Of a DNA stretch of 64,000 nt, positions 26,522 through 39,900 are shown piece by piece. Source of the DNA: Cristatella mucedo (taxonomy: Eukaryota > Bryozoa > Phylactolaemata > Cristatellidae); the NCBI GenBank assembly GCA_009760855.2, contig WPIO01000013.1, positions 4,737,501-4,801,500 on the forward strand, read 5' to 3'. Within the stretch, counting starts at the first letter, position 1. Each line of letters opens with the position of its first letter. The translations under genes and the position numbers were made by a program. The notes beneath the pieces were generated by a model. It was not told where the DNA came from and did no database searches. It saw nothing but the letters and a program-made list of their open reading frames with translations.

Positions 26522-27878
26522 CTGCGACGACAGATAGATCTCGCAGACGCTAGCCCTAGTAGATAGTGCACTCTCAGCCAGTAGCAAACCTGCATGGCAG
26601 CGGCGGCGGCCGTGGACGGGCCGAATCTGGTAATGCACTTTTACCGGAGAATGCACTTTTAGCAATAGCAATTAGCCAACGCCGCTGCAGTCTGGGTAGC
26701 GACGAGCGACCAAGTGTCGTCTGTAGCCGCTCTGTAGTCAACTCGAGCCCCTCCCCTCCCCTCACCCCCGCCGCTTTTCGGCTGGCGCCAATCGGGACGC
26801 CTTCGGCAGCAGGTGCGCGAAGCCAGAAGGGCAGGCGAGCAGAGCTTACGTAGCAAACCTCGTACGTCTCGCACTGAACCAGCGACGACGTCTCGTTGCA
26901 GCCGGTCACTTGGTCGCAGACGTAGCACGCCAGCGGGTCCGGAACTGCGATCGAAAACCGTACCATTTCCGGACAGTGTGCGAGGCGTGCAGGTCAAAAA
27001 GCGGCGGGAGGCCTGAAGCGAAAGCTCCGAGGCGGAGGACGATGAGGAGGACGATGAGGAGGAAGAAGAGGAGGAGAGGCGCGAGAGAGCTCGGAGCCTC
27101 TCTCTCTTTGCGGATCTTTGCTCGAGCTCATTTACACTATCGCAGCGTCACCAGCAAAGTTGCCAGACCGAAAGCGGCGCTAACGATATCGGCGCTAACG
27201 ATATCCTCCAGCAGAGAAGCGGCGGCTCAGCTGCCTCGGAGCACGCGGCGCTATCGATCTATATCGAGCTCTCGCGCCCACAATGCTGCTCGGCGGCCAG
27301 GCGTCTGCAGTGAGCAGGCGAATAGTGAACAACGTGTGCTCCACGTATGCCAATTGTACGCCTGCTTTTTTTGCACGAGCGCTTCGCTTCCGGCACAATT
27401 CGATGCATCGGCTTTTTAATCGCCCCCCCCCAATGTCGACAGTACCCGGACTTTCACTTTCACTATCACTGCATGTCAGCTTCAGGGGGGGCTCTTGTAG
27501 CGAAAGCAAAGCTGCACAGGGCGCCAGGCTGCACTTTCATTCCTTACGTCAATGGCCGTTTAGGATCCGTCGCGGATTCAGCCCGACGGATCCAGCTGCT
27601 GTCGAAGCATCACGTTTTCATGGCCTGGACTACGGAGGCTAGTTGGTCGCGAGAGCGGGCTGAATTTAACTGCCAACCTCCGCCAACACAAATGCAGCTC
27701 ACTGCTTTCACCGTGCAACTCAGGCGACTTAGTAGTTTAAGTGGATATTTATTCACAGAAGAAAAAATGAAAGTGGCTTAGTTAGGCAGTAACAGCACTG
27801 TTATGTCTTGCTTAGCAAACCAGTCAGTGACGAACTTCCGTTCTAGAGCACCACAACACAGCATAGCTAGGCTAAGAC

Positions 27879-27964
<86 letters not shown>

Positions 27965-30900
27965 AGAGAGAGAGAGCGATAGAGAGAGGAGGAGGAGGAG
28001 AGGGAGAGGAGAGAGAGAGAGGGCAGAGAAAGATGGATGGATGCACGCACGGACGGCCGCACGGACGGATGGATTTTTCGATGGATGAATGGACGGATAA
28101 GAGCTACTAGAACAAACAAAATAAGTTAAGAGTACTGTGTTCAGACAGCCCACCCATGCATCGGGCAGAGTAGTAGCCGGGCGATTGTCCTACACTCCTC
28201 AATAGCAGCCGACGTGCAACTGCTAACATTAGGGTGTTTATTAATGCAATCAGCTGCGACATCACGCCAGTAGTACGACGGAGCTACAAAGTGTAGCCAA
28301 ATTAATTAGACTTCTTCAGCGGATAGCAGCTAATGGCCATCGTGAGTCGTTACTGGCTCGCAACTTCGCAGCGACCGGACAATAACAGAATCTCCTTAAA
28401 GGAGCTGGTGCTACTTTGTGAGCGATTGCTCTTCGACGGGCATTTAAGGAATTCCGATTGAACGACCCAAGTATAAAGGCAATCTACTTCACTACGACCG
28501 TGCAGACGAACAGAACGTTCCTTAAGACGCACCTTGCGACTGGCATATTAATTCAGCTAGTTGTATATGTATTTAGTTTAGAAATCAGATTGGCTACTCA
28601 AATTTTATCTCATAGGCGCCATCACTGCATGTTTGGTGCCTCATCAAATGTCGCCAGTAAAAAGGGAAAGAGATAGAGAGAACAGCCAGCCGACGTTCCC
28701 ATAGAACGGCTCGGCGATGGAGAGAGACGCTGCGGCTTAGCGCATCAACCCTAGCCGAGGCATAACGGCCTTTGTCGTGTCGGCACCACTCTCGCCTCTG
28801 GGTTCGCCTCGAGTCTCGTTCCGGATATCGAGGTTTCAACGCAAGCACCCAGCAACCGATGATTGCCGACGCTAATCTGAAGGCACGAAACCATCCAAGG
28901 CCGTCTGCCGCGGTACTGGACACTGCCGGCAGTCTCGTCCGTGCGTGTGCCGATGCAGCAACCACTAGCTGGCTGAGCCGCAGCAATAGGAACTGAGCAA
29001 TTCTAGATTTCCGGGGGCGCGACCGCACCGACACACAATCGGCCCCTAATCCCGGCGCGAACTGCACGACCGCCGCATCTGTACGGTTTCTTAATCGTAT
29101 CTCTGCATATTTCCATTTAATTGTAATTCCGCAGCCGGAGGCCCGTATGCAGCTGTCGCGTCTGCTCCGGTCGGTGACCGATCGACCGACATTGACAGCT
29201 CGGATCTCTGCTGTCCAAGATGTCAGAAGATGCTGATCCAAGATGCCAGGCTAGGCCTCTGCGGGCCTTTCAAGAGCCACCGCATACCCAACGTGACAGC
29301 GCTGACAGCGAAACTACACGAGCACGCTTTTAGACTGCCTAGCGGCGCCTCACCTTAGAGACCCGAGCATACCTTGACAGGCGGGGAAAGGCCCGGCCCA
29401 CTGGCCGTCGCTTTGGCACGTGACGGACTCGAAGCTCAGTCCGCTTCTCAGGACGTAGCCGTCATTGCACCAGTAGTTTATCGTCGTGCCGTAGACGATG
29501 TCGTACTTGTCGTACGTGCCGTTTGGAACGTGAGCTGGCGGAGGCGAACAGTACACATCTGCAAGCGCGAGAACGACGCATCCGCATCCGGGGCGTGTCG
29601 TCTTCTCGTCGTCGAGCCGCAGGACGGGAAAACGCGTGGAGAAAGCGTTCTCCTTAGGCCATACACAGCCACTTTGCCCGGTTGCCCGAATGCCTCGCTC
29701 CCCGATCGGAGCGAGGCGAGGTCGCTAGCGAGCGCGCTAACATTAATACCAATAAATTGGTAGGCATCGCACGGCCTCTATGGAATCCTCTCAGCGAGCT
29801 TTGCCGATTGGTGCTACAGCGCTATTAAGGCGTGCTCGCCGGGTGCCTCGATCTTGGACTCGGCGTCACTTTCGGTTTGGACGCACATTTCGAAGCTCTC
29901 GCGGGCCGCGCTCGAAAGATACCGATCGACGTCTTTGGGCACTGGCACTGGCACTTCAAAAGGCTTCTGAACACAAGCGCATTTACTCATTTTTAGACAA
30001 GGCGACGTTCTACGATATTGATCAAGGATGGTCGTCTAGCCAATTCAGAAAGAACACCAACAGTTCGTCTCCGGGGGCATTTTCACAGCTGCCTGCGGGT
30101 CTCTTTAGACAAAGCTATCGGCAGCGTCTAAAAAAGCGTATAAAAATATAATTCATTTGTATAGCACCCCAATAGAACTTAATCTCTATTCAGGCGCTTT
30201 ACATATGCCTCGGGGCTAGAGCCCACGACCTCAGCCAGACCTTGGCCGGGGCGAGCGCCTTAACCGCCGGACCAATCCAGCTCTATATAAAACACGTGTA
30301 CGTATTCTCCAAAAGCTCGAGGGATTTTGGAGAGCATAATAGAATTCAGAATGGCACTCAGCTGCAGCCACAAGCTTTGCCGGTGCGACTGTGACCGAGA
30401 CGCTATCCACTTGGGCTGCAAGGCCCCAAAAAAGGCCCAGTTACAAAAAACTCGGGATGCTGGACGATGGCATCAACGAACGATCTGTCAGACCGCGGGC
30501 ATCACCCTTAAGAATCATCAGAAAGCCCTCGGGTAACCCTAGAGTTGATTGCTGTGATTATTGAAAACTTAATGAGGTCACAGTGAGCGACAGCTATCAA
30601 TAGCCCAATCTCACAGAGAAGCTGGGTCTTCTTTACAAAGCCACGTTCTTTAGCAGCCTCGATATGAGTTACATCCGGTTACCATCAAACTGCGGCTGTT
30701 GAAGCATATAGACAGAAATCGCCTTTGCATCACTTTGCAATTGCCTCTACAAGCATGATCGTATCCAATTCGGACTCAACGATAGCCCTGGGACATTTTA
30801 ACGTGTTGTCAATGACCTCATGCATGTGCTTGACACAGAAGATGTCCTGGCATGCCTCAACAACTTCCGTTTGCTTCCACAAAACTTGGGATGAACATAT

Positions 30901-33900
30901 GGCTAGCCTTGATAGAGTTCACAGCCTGTTCAGGTCGTCTGGATTTAAACTCTCCGGAAAAATTGCTGCTTTTCCCAACAGAAGTTGCTTTCTTGAGACA
31001 CGTCGTATCTTCAGGAGGCATTAGGCCAATGCCGAAAACAGTGTCATTCACCACTGGCGAGTACTTAAGGAGGCTGACCAACTGTCAAGCCTCCTGGGAT
31101 TCGTAGAGCTGCTATTTGACGGTGTAGTGCTGAAGCTCCAAGACCCAGACATTCCGTTTGTAGCAGCTTGTATGATGCTTCCTCAGTGGCGGTCATCTTT
31201 GTCCTGGAACAGCTCGATAAGCGCAGTGGAGCACCACCCGGTGAATGGCATTTGAAGGGCGCATGCTGAATGCAAGAGAGGCAAAGTGCTAGGGGCAACT
31301 GAACTGGAGTTCCTTGAAGTAGCGGAGGCGCTGAAAGTGTACAGATTCTACTCGTTGGGCGCTAAGTTCACTCCATACACTGACAACGAGAAGTTAAGGG
31401 TTACTTATTATGAAGAAGGAAGCGCTGGATATCTATGGCATTGGTCTGGCAAGTTGGACAAGTTCGACTTCAAGGTGTTCCACAAACCGTGAGAAGGAAA
31501 ACGTTGCCAACGCTCCAAGCCAGGCACCTAATCATGTCGCAGCTTTTATTCTGCTGAGTGGCTCCAAGCGGTGCAGTCTAGATTTTCCGTGGACTCGGTA
31601 ACAATACTGCTCACTGTAGAGGTACTTGAATCATGTAAAGTGCCTAGAGAGAGATTGAGTTCTCTGAGGGCGCTTTATCAAGTGAATTATTATTATTATT
31701 ATTAATCATGTTGCCCCCAACAATTCAACGCAACGCTTCGAGGGCTCTTCATGACAGCGAAGCTGCAGGGCACCGTTCCACGGAGAAGATTTTCTCGAAG
31801 ATCAAAGTGCGGTTCTTCTGGTTAGAAATGAAGGACACTGATGATTGGTCTTGCGTGGCTTTGTCAGGAGCGCCGACCAACGCTAAGCAACTCGGGATAA
31901 AAAAGGCTCCAATTAGCCGACACCAAACAAGCCGTTTCCATTTGTTCAGCTAGACCTGAATTGCAACCTCTTGGAAATTTCAGCCTGAATACACTCATTT
32001 TCTGATCATCTACGACTATTATTTGAAGTGCATCGTTGTTGTCCCTCTACCGAACAAGCTCACAGAGACGGTTACGGAAGCTTTAATCTGAAAAATTGTT
32101 CTCGCCTACGGTGTCGCGAATATCCCGTGCATCAATCAAGGTTCTCAGTTAGATTCGACACTGCTGCACGGAGTTTGCTGATTGCATACTTCGTCCGTTG
32201 CTTCACGTGTAAAAAGTACGCTCTAGCTTTGCCCATCCTACTATTAATAGGGATGTCGAGCGGTGTAATTGACCTATTGGCGACCTGCTTCAACTACCTG
32301 TTCGTCTAGTCCAGCAGGACAAGAATTCGTGTGGTCCTCATGAATGTTTTGCATATGACAGATCAAGACATGCAACGACTCAGTTGTCTCCATGCGAACT
32401 GATATTTGAGCTCAGAACCGCTCGAATCCATTGTGATGCAACGTTGGAAAGACTGCATCGTCTAGACAAATCACATACCTCATTAGCTACAATGGCTAAC
32501 TGAAATGAATACAGAAATCGCACTCAAAAGGCCTACGACACAGTGGCCAAGAACTTGACACCGCAACAAGCTAGGCAAAAGAGTGAACAAAGCAGGACAG
32601 TTAAATATATGCCCTTTCAAGAGGGTGGAACAAGTGTGTCTGCGTAGCTGACGAAAATCGCCTGGTTTCAGCACTAAGCTTCAACCTCACTGGTGAGGCC
32701 CGTACGTCGTCAAAAGAAAAGTCAGTGACCTTTCGTGTCTAATCAGATATGGAAGGGCGAGACCTTTCACTGTGCACAGTGACCATCTGTTTCGCTTTAA
32801 AGAGCGGAAATAGCTGACCGATGGAGATCACACGTTTCAGGGTAGTCATGATGACAGTGACGACTCACAGCCACCAGCAATTGCGGCGGATCGTTCGGAG
32901 GCTGCAGGTGCTTGGCCCAGAGATGTGCTCTAAGTGCTGCCCGAATCGTCGGCTCCTCCAGCTGTCGACTCGTCTGCGAACGAAAGCCTGCCATAGCTTG
33001 CTGGCCTACCGGCATGTGCAATCAGGCACTTACAGCTGGCGCAAAGCTCAGCGGCTAGGCTTGTCTGTCGTGAGCGTCGAAATTGCCACGTCACACCGCT
33101 TCTCGCCGACCTGCACTGGCAACCAGTCAAGCAACGGATCGACTTCAAGGTTTTTTCGCTCACTTTTAGGTCACTTCATCCTTTGGCTCCAGCCTTTCTC
33201 TCAGACCTACTCCCCCACCAGACCACGCATCGTACCACCCGCTTTTCGGAATCCAACAGTCTACAAATACCTCGTACAAACCTCAAATTCTTTGGAGACC
33301 GTGCATTTAGTTCGTATGCTCCCAAAGCCTGGAACTCCTTCCCAGCCAGCGTCAGAACATCCCCTGACCTGACCACATTTAAAAAGAAGTTAAAAACACA
33401 CCTATTTAGGACTATTTAGGACAGCCTTTAGTGGGTCCCTGTGACTCGCCCTTCACGTGCTTATGCGTGCTGACACTGTGCATGCTGCCACTAGCCACAC
33501 TTGCATGCTAACCCTGTGACGTCACCCCTGACAATTTTATTCATGCTGTTTATCAAGCATGGCACTACTCACCATTAAATCGAGTTTCCCTTTGCAGCAA
33601 ATGTAAAGCGCCTAGAAAGAGATTGAGTTCACTGAGGGCGCTTTAACGAGTGTGATATTATTATTATTGTTATCATTCTTCCCATCAGCTACCATGGATC
33701 TGGACCAACTGAGCAGTGAAGTATTGAACTAACCCGATCACCAGCCAGCTAGGCAAATTGGGTCACGAGCTTTCAAACCTCCAACATGGCTGAGCAACTA
33801 TGTGACTGACTAAGTTCTCATGCCGTATTTAGGAAACAAGCAGAGGGGAGAAGTTGTGACATTACATCGGTACATGAGGGGGTCAAGGCTGGAGTGGTTC

Positions 33901-36900
33901 TCATTGAGTGTTAACAAAGGCTGGTGAGAGTAACAGCCATGCTCTGTTCAGCAGTGGTACGAGGTGCAGTCAAGCGAAGCGACGTGCAGCCAAGCGAAGG
34001 CACACTAGCTTTCATTAGATGCTTCCTTAACCCGTTTTTCTATTAATAAGAATAATAACAAATCTGTATAGTGACTCAGAGAACTTCTTATCTTTCTGTG
34101 GAACTGATTTTGCAAGGGAAGCATGGTCGAATGGTTAGTGGTAGCATGCCGAGTGACAGCAAGCATAACATAGTTAGAGGTGACATGCACAGGGTCAGCA
34201 TGCGAATATGGTTAGTAGCAGCATGCACACTGTCAGCACGTATAAGCACTTGAAGGAAGAATCACACGGATCCAAAAAATGCTGTGATAAATAGATGCGT
34301 TTTAGCTTCCTTTAAAACGTCTTCAAATCAGGGGATGTCGTGATGCCAGTTGGAAGTGAGTTTTTAGGCTTTGAGAGCATACAAACTAGAGGCGCGCTCT
34401 CCGAAAGATGTGAGGTACGTACGAGGTGCATCAAGGGCGTCAATCGTTTGCTACCTTCGCGCGTACGACTGAGACCGCTTACGATCTGATGACGATTGCC
34501 GGAACTTGCTGCGCAGAGACTGGAGAGCTTCGTCCGTCGCTTCGAGGCATTGACGCCTTGCCACGCTGCTTGCTCACCTGAACAAGCCGCTGGTAGCACG
34601 GGATCCCACACCGCGACGTCGTTGCATCTCACGCGTACGCTAAGCAAGCCGGGTTGGAACCAAAGGCCAGTGTTGCAAGTGTAGATAATCGCTGCCCCGT
34701 ACAGCCAATCGATCGGATTCGTCATCGACGCATTGGCTGGTGGCGCTGGCGGCTCTTTGCACAACTTCCCTGGAAAAGAGACGAAGGGTACAAGGTCGAG
34801 GCCGAAGCGTGAAGCGCTCGTGCCTGCTGAGAGTTCTGCACTAGGGCAAATGACAACATCGCCCTATTGGCCTTTGGCGTTGTGTAATGCGTAGGCACGG
34901 CTGGTGCTGAAATACAATTCGACTGTGCTTACCAAAAGCCGCTTAGGCTTTGACAACTCTCCTGCATAACAAAGGCTCAGTCTTTGTGACTTTGTGGAAT
35001 TACAGACGGTGACACATCATCATCACCTTCATCATCATTATCAACATCATCATCAATATCATCATAATGAGCTGGACGCTTTTCTGCTTGCTCGTAAAAA
35101 AACATTCCCTTTCGTCCATATTCGTACTTTAATCGAATGATTATGCACTTGCTACCCAAATCATTATCTTAAATTGCCCATAGTAAGGCGTCTAAAAAAT
35201 AATCTATCGACTACTGACTCATTATTTTCACTTAGTAAATTATAACCTTCTGATGTAGTTCGTTAGATTCAATTGTAATTGTAGCTTTCCTGCAAGTGAT
35301 TTGTATTGCATTACTTTAGTTTCTAACTGCCAGGTCACTACCAAGTTTGTGAGTGGAAGACCTAGTAAAGGCCAGCAAGCATTAAGTATTATTTGATAGT
35401 TAACAACACTTACGTATTCTATGGAATCTTCCCTATCTTAGAATGCATCAAATTATTTAGTACGAATAACGGAATATTTACATTTTAATGTGATTAAATA
35501 TCTCTGCGTTTGGGAAATTTTATAGCAATGAAATGAAATGTAGCTTTGCCTGTAACTGCACAGAGCCATAAAGACTACGTGGGTGTTACTCAGGAGAGTT
35601 TTGTGTATTGTTATCACAGCCTAAGCGGCTTTTGGTACGCATTCGATAGCCAACAGACTTTATCTCACGCAATAAAAAGAAATTCAGAAGCATAGCTGAG
35701 TCAGGAGAGCGGTTGAGGATCATGTAAGTAGCAAATCAGGACAGCTGGAAAGGATGAGCAATAGTCGGCAGCTGGAGAGTAGTTGTACTTGCCTAAGAAC
35801 TGTGGAAGTGGGCTTCACAGTCTAGGAGTTGCAAAGCCAGAGCTTCTGTTGCCAACGGTCTATAAGTGGAGGCATTGTAAAGCAAATTTATTGTCAATGC
35901 AGGACCTGAGGACACGAAGAGGCTGAAACTGGTGCAGCAGTTCAGCCTCGGTATGGATGAGCGAAGCCGCAGCGGGCCGCAGCGGGTCAGCGTAAGAACT
36001 TCGCTTTGTATCCATTGATCAATAATCAGCCATCCAAGCTCTTTCAGAAAAAGACACTCATGGTCAAACCTCTGGGATTTTTAAACTAGACTAAAAACTA
36101 AACTAAAAGGGGAGAATGGAAACTGAGCGTTAGTTTGCAAGGACCTCCGTATCTAATCCAGGCTTTTTAAGCATCGGTCTAACGATGGCTCATTTGAAGG
36201 ACTTGGTTGCGACCCCTTTTTCCAAAGAAGCTGTAACAATCTCGGTTATGGCTGAGCTACGTTGGTCTGCCACTGAAGACCATGGAGATGATGGTACGGG
36301 ATCTTCAAGAGACGAGCACTTTTCACTAGAACTTATTAACGGAGCCACATCGCAGGCAGACACCTCGAAAAAGCCTTTAAAGTTTGGTCGCAGGTTGCGA
36401 TTGAGCAATTGTTTTAGTCGGTGGGGCTTTATTGAGGCATGAATGTGCTCAATTCTTTCAGTGAAGAAGGCTTAACAATTTTCAGCCGATCTGCTAATAT
36501 CTGGGAAGTGAGACCTCTCAGCATTGGCCAGCAATTGTTTACCGTCTTATAATCTATTTTGGTTCTGACTGGCAGAACTTCAGCTTTTGAGTGGATAAAA
36601 AAGCCCGGGCTTTTTTTTTAGCTTATAGGTCTAGACTTGAAGAAAGTCGTTGAAATTGACTAGATCTTCATAAGACGCAGACTTCTTAAAAGGCGTTCAA
36701 GCCTGTGCTTAAGGTGGTGCATCTTTTGAAGTTGTTTCGTAAATTGAAGGGATTCTCCACGGCTCTGTACGCGGACAGAATGTACGGGAGCATGCTCGTC
36801 AAGAGCACTCCTAAGTGTCATCTTCACTGCATCAGTGAGGGTATCGAGACTTCTTTAAGTCTCGGTGCAGATCAAGAAGGCCTGCCTGGCGTACAGATTT

Positions 36901-39900
36901 CAAAAATATGTCTTGGTCAATGCTTTTAAAGCTACGTCGCTGTACGAGCTCGACTCTCCCGTGCACGTACAACGGAGCTGAAACAGTAAACGAGACCAAA
37001 CAATGATCCGAGAGAGTCAGCGGCTATATCACAAGGTCATTGGGGCAGACAGTCTTAGTGATAGCGAGTTTCAGGATATGGTCCTATGACGTGAGTGGCA
37101 TGATTATCATGTTGGACCAAACGGATGTCCTCCAGACTGTCAAGAAATGAGGGGGTCTGGCTGCTGCTAGTGTCGTCAACGTGACTATTCAAGTTTCCTG
37201 CAATCACCAATGGCTTTTCACAAGCAAATATTATGTATGTTTTTCAAGGCCGCATAGATTATGTGAATGTTACACAGGAGAATTTTGTACAGCCCACTCG
37301 CAGCTTTCTATAGCGGCTTTCGGTTCGCATTCGGTAGCCAAAAGACTTCGTCTCACGCAACAAGGAGAAAGTGGGAAGCATAGCAGAGTCAGGAGAGCAG
37401 TTGAGGTAGTGAGTAGCATAGAAGTAGCAGCTCAGGACCGCTGGAAAAGATGTGATATAGTCGACAGTAGGAGAGTTGTGGTCGTTTCGTAAGAATCGTG
37501 GAAGCGAGTTCCACAGTCTAGGACCTACAGAGCTAAAGCTTCCGTCGCCAACGGTCTTTAACCGGAGGACAGACCGGTGGTAGTGAGAAACTCCGAAAGC
37601 TCCTCTATGAAAAAAGTTTAGACGGCCAGAAGGGGGTCGGTATATCATAACAGTGGAATGCGCTGTCTTTGATGAGGACCTGATTGCAAGTTATTCAAAC
37701 GATGGCCCATGCGCAAAACCGCCTGTCTTATAGCCAAGCGATTCCCTAACAACAACAGCGATCCCACCACCAACCTTGATAGATCGCACGGACTGAAAGG
37801 ATTTAGAACCTGGGTATGATGGTCTCAGATATATTGCTATCCGACCAGTTCGTCATCCACGTTTTGATCTGCAAAAATGCATTTAGCTTCTCCCGGACAG
37901 CCTGATCTCGGTTTAGGAGCCCCTTCGTTTTTAGCGAGCGGACATTTAAAATGCGGAATTTAAGAGGGTGCCTAATAATTGAGCGACTCTGATTAAGTGG
38001 CTTGCATTCTAGTCGGCACGTAGCCGGCCCAGCAGACACTGCTCCTTTGAATTTAAATTGGACCTAAGTAACGGTCTCTGGTAGACTTTTCATAACATGC
38101 TGGGGCTCGGCAAGTGAGCTACTACAGCAACGAGTGTTGATCAGCGCTTTAGGCTTAATGTAATGTATCTCCGTCAGTAACTCCACAAAGTCATAAAGAC
38201 CATGTGGGTGTTACGCAGGAGAGTTTTATATAGCGCACTCACAGCCTAAGCGGCTTTCGGTACGCATTCGGTAGCCAACAGACTTCGTCTCACGCAACAA
38301 AGAGAAAGTGGGAAGCATAGCAGAGTCAGGAGAGCAGTTGAGGTAGTCAGTAGCATAGAAGTAGCAGTTCAGGACCGCTGAAAAAGATGTGCCATAGTTG
38401 GCAGTTGGAGAGTAGTTGTCGTTGCCTAAGAATTGTGGAAGCGAGTTCCACAGTCTAGGACCTGCAGAGCTAAAGCTTCTGTCGCCAACTGTCTTTAAGC
38501 GGAGGAATGGGACAGCTAATTTATTGTCCACACAGGACCTGAGGGCACGAACAGGCTGAATCTGATGCAGCAGTTCAGCTAGGTACGAAGGAGCTAAGCC
38601 GTGGCGGGCCTTGTGGGTCAGCGTAAGAACTTGGCTCTGTATCCTTAGCTCAACCGGCAACCATCCTAGCTCTTTCCGCAAAGGAGACACGTGCTCAAAC
38701 CGCTGGGACTTGAAGACCAGCCTTGCAGCCATACTCATAGTCCGCTGTAGTGGCATAATAGTTTCCTTTGGCAGCCCAGCCAAAAGGGAATTACAATAAT
38801 TAAGCCGAGACAGAACTAAAGAGCTAATTAATTTTTTTTTAAAAGCCACTGTGGGAGACAGCTTCCAATCTTGGATAGGGATCGGATGTGATGGCTAGCT
38901 GTAGGGGCAGTCTTCTGAATGAAGATTTTGAAATTGAGGCAGCTGTCGAACACGACACCTAGATTACGAGCACGTGGTGAAGGTCGCACAATAACATCAA
39001 CTATTAGAACAGCAAAGCCTTTTAATCCAGCCACACGCTTAGGGTGTCCTATGAGCAGCAGTTCGGTTTTATCGTCATTTAGTTTCAGGAAGTTTTCCGA
39101 CATCCTTGATCGAATATCGGCAAGGCAAGCATTCAGTTTCTCAGTTGCTGCAGCAGATTCCGACGGTTTAAATGACAAATACAACTGAGTATCGTCAGCA
39201 TAAAAGTAATATCCTATTCCATGGGCCTTAATCACTTTTCCCAGAGGTTGTGTATAAATGGATAGCAGCAAGGGACCAAGTACAGACCCTTGAGGGACTC
39301 CGCAGGTGACCCTTCTCATGTCTGAGACCTGACCCCACACAACACGGATTGAGCACGATCAGACAAGTATGATTTAAACCACGCCAGTGCTTCGTCTGCC
39401 AGACCGATCGTTGTTCTCAATCGTTCAAGCAGAACCTCGTGATCAATGGTGTCGAAGGCAGCAGACAGATCTAGCAGAGCTAGGGCAGTGACGTTCTTGT
39501 CTTCGTTGCCACGTAGAATGTCATTGTTAACACGGAGGAGAGCAGTTTCAGTAGAGTGCTGCCTCTTGAACCCTGATTGAAATGTTTCTGACATTCCATT
39601 ATTTTCAATATGTTCAACTAGCTGCTTAGCAACAATTTTTTCAAGAATCTTTGATAAGAACGGAAGAAGGGAAACTGGACGACAGTTTGCTAGGACCTCT
39701 GTGTCTAATCCAGGCTTTTTAAGAATGGGTCTAACGATTGCCGATTTGAAGGACTTGGGGACGACCCCTTTTCCCAAAGAAGCATTACAAATCTTGGTTA
39801 TGGCAGGGCTAAGTTGGTCTGCAAATGAAGACCACAGAGATGAAGGTTTAGGGTCTTCAGGAGACGAGCTCTTTTTGCTAGACCTTATTAAGGCAGCCAC

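Larger units (their letters stand above)
30330..34000 (+). mobile_element. Ty3/Gypsy LTR retrotransposon remnant, pol to 3' LTR start
   Basis: Plus strand, many frameshifts. In order: RT ([29 protein letters not shown], about 30440-31090; [16 protein letters not shown]), RNase H ([33 protein letters not shown] to about 31500), integrase zinc finger ([19 protein letters not shown], about 31709-31870), integrase core remnant (about 32030-32420) and the GPY/F module 32697-32813 ([26 protein letters not shown], stop). A purine run AGAGGGGAGAAG before TTGTGACATT at 33854 suggests the 3' LTR start. The catalytic YxDD region reads CLNN. It is interrupted by LINE-B pieces. Confidence 0.8.

Noticed and set aside
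28594-29241. 215-codon minus-strand frame
   Set aside because: No domain, no splice context, lies in GC-rich intron sequence of the sushi/LU gene.
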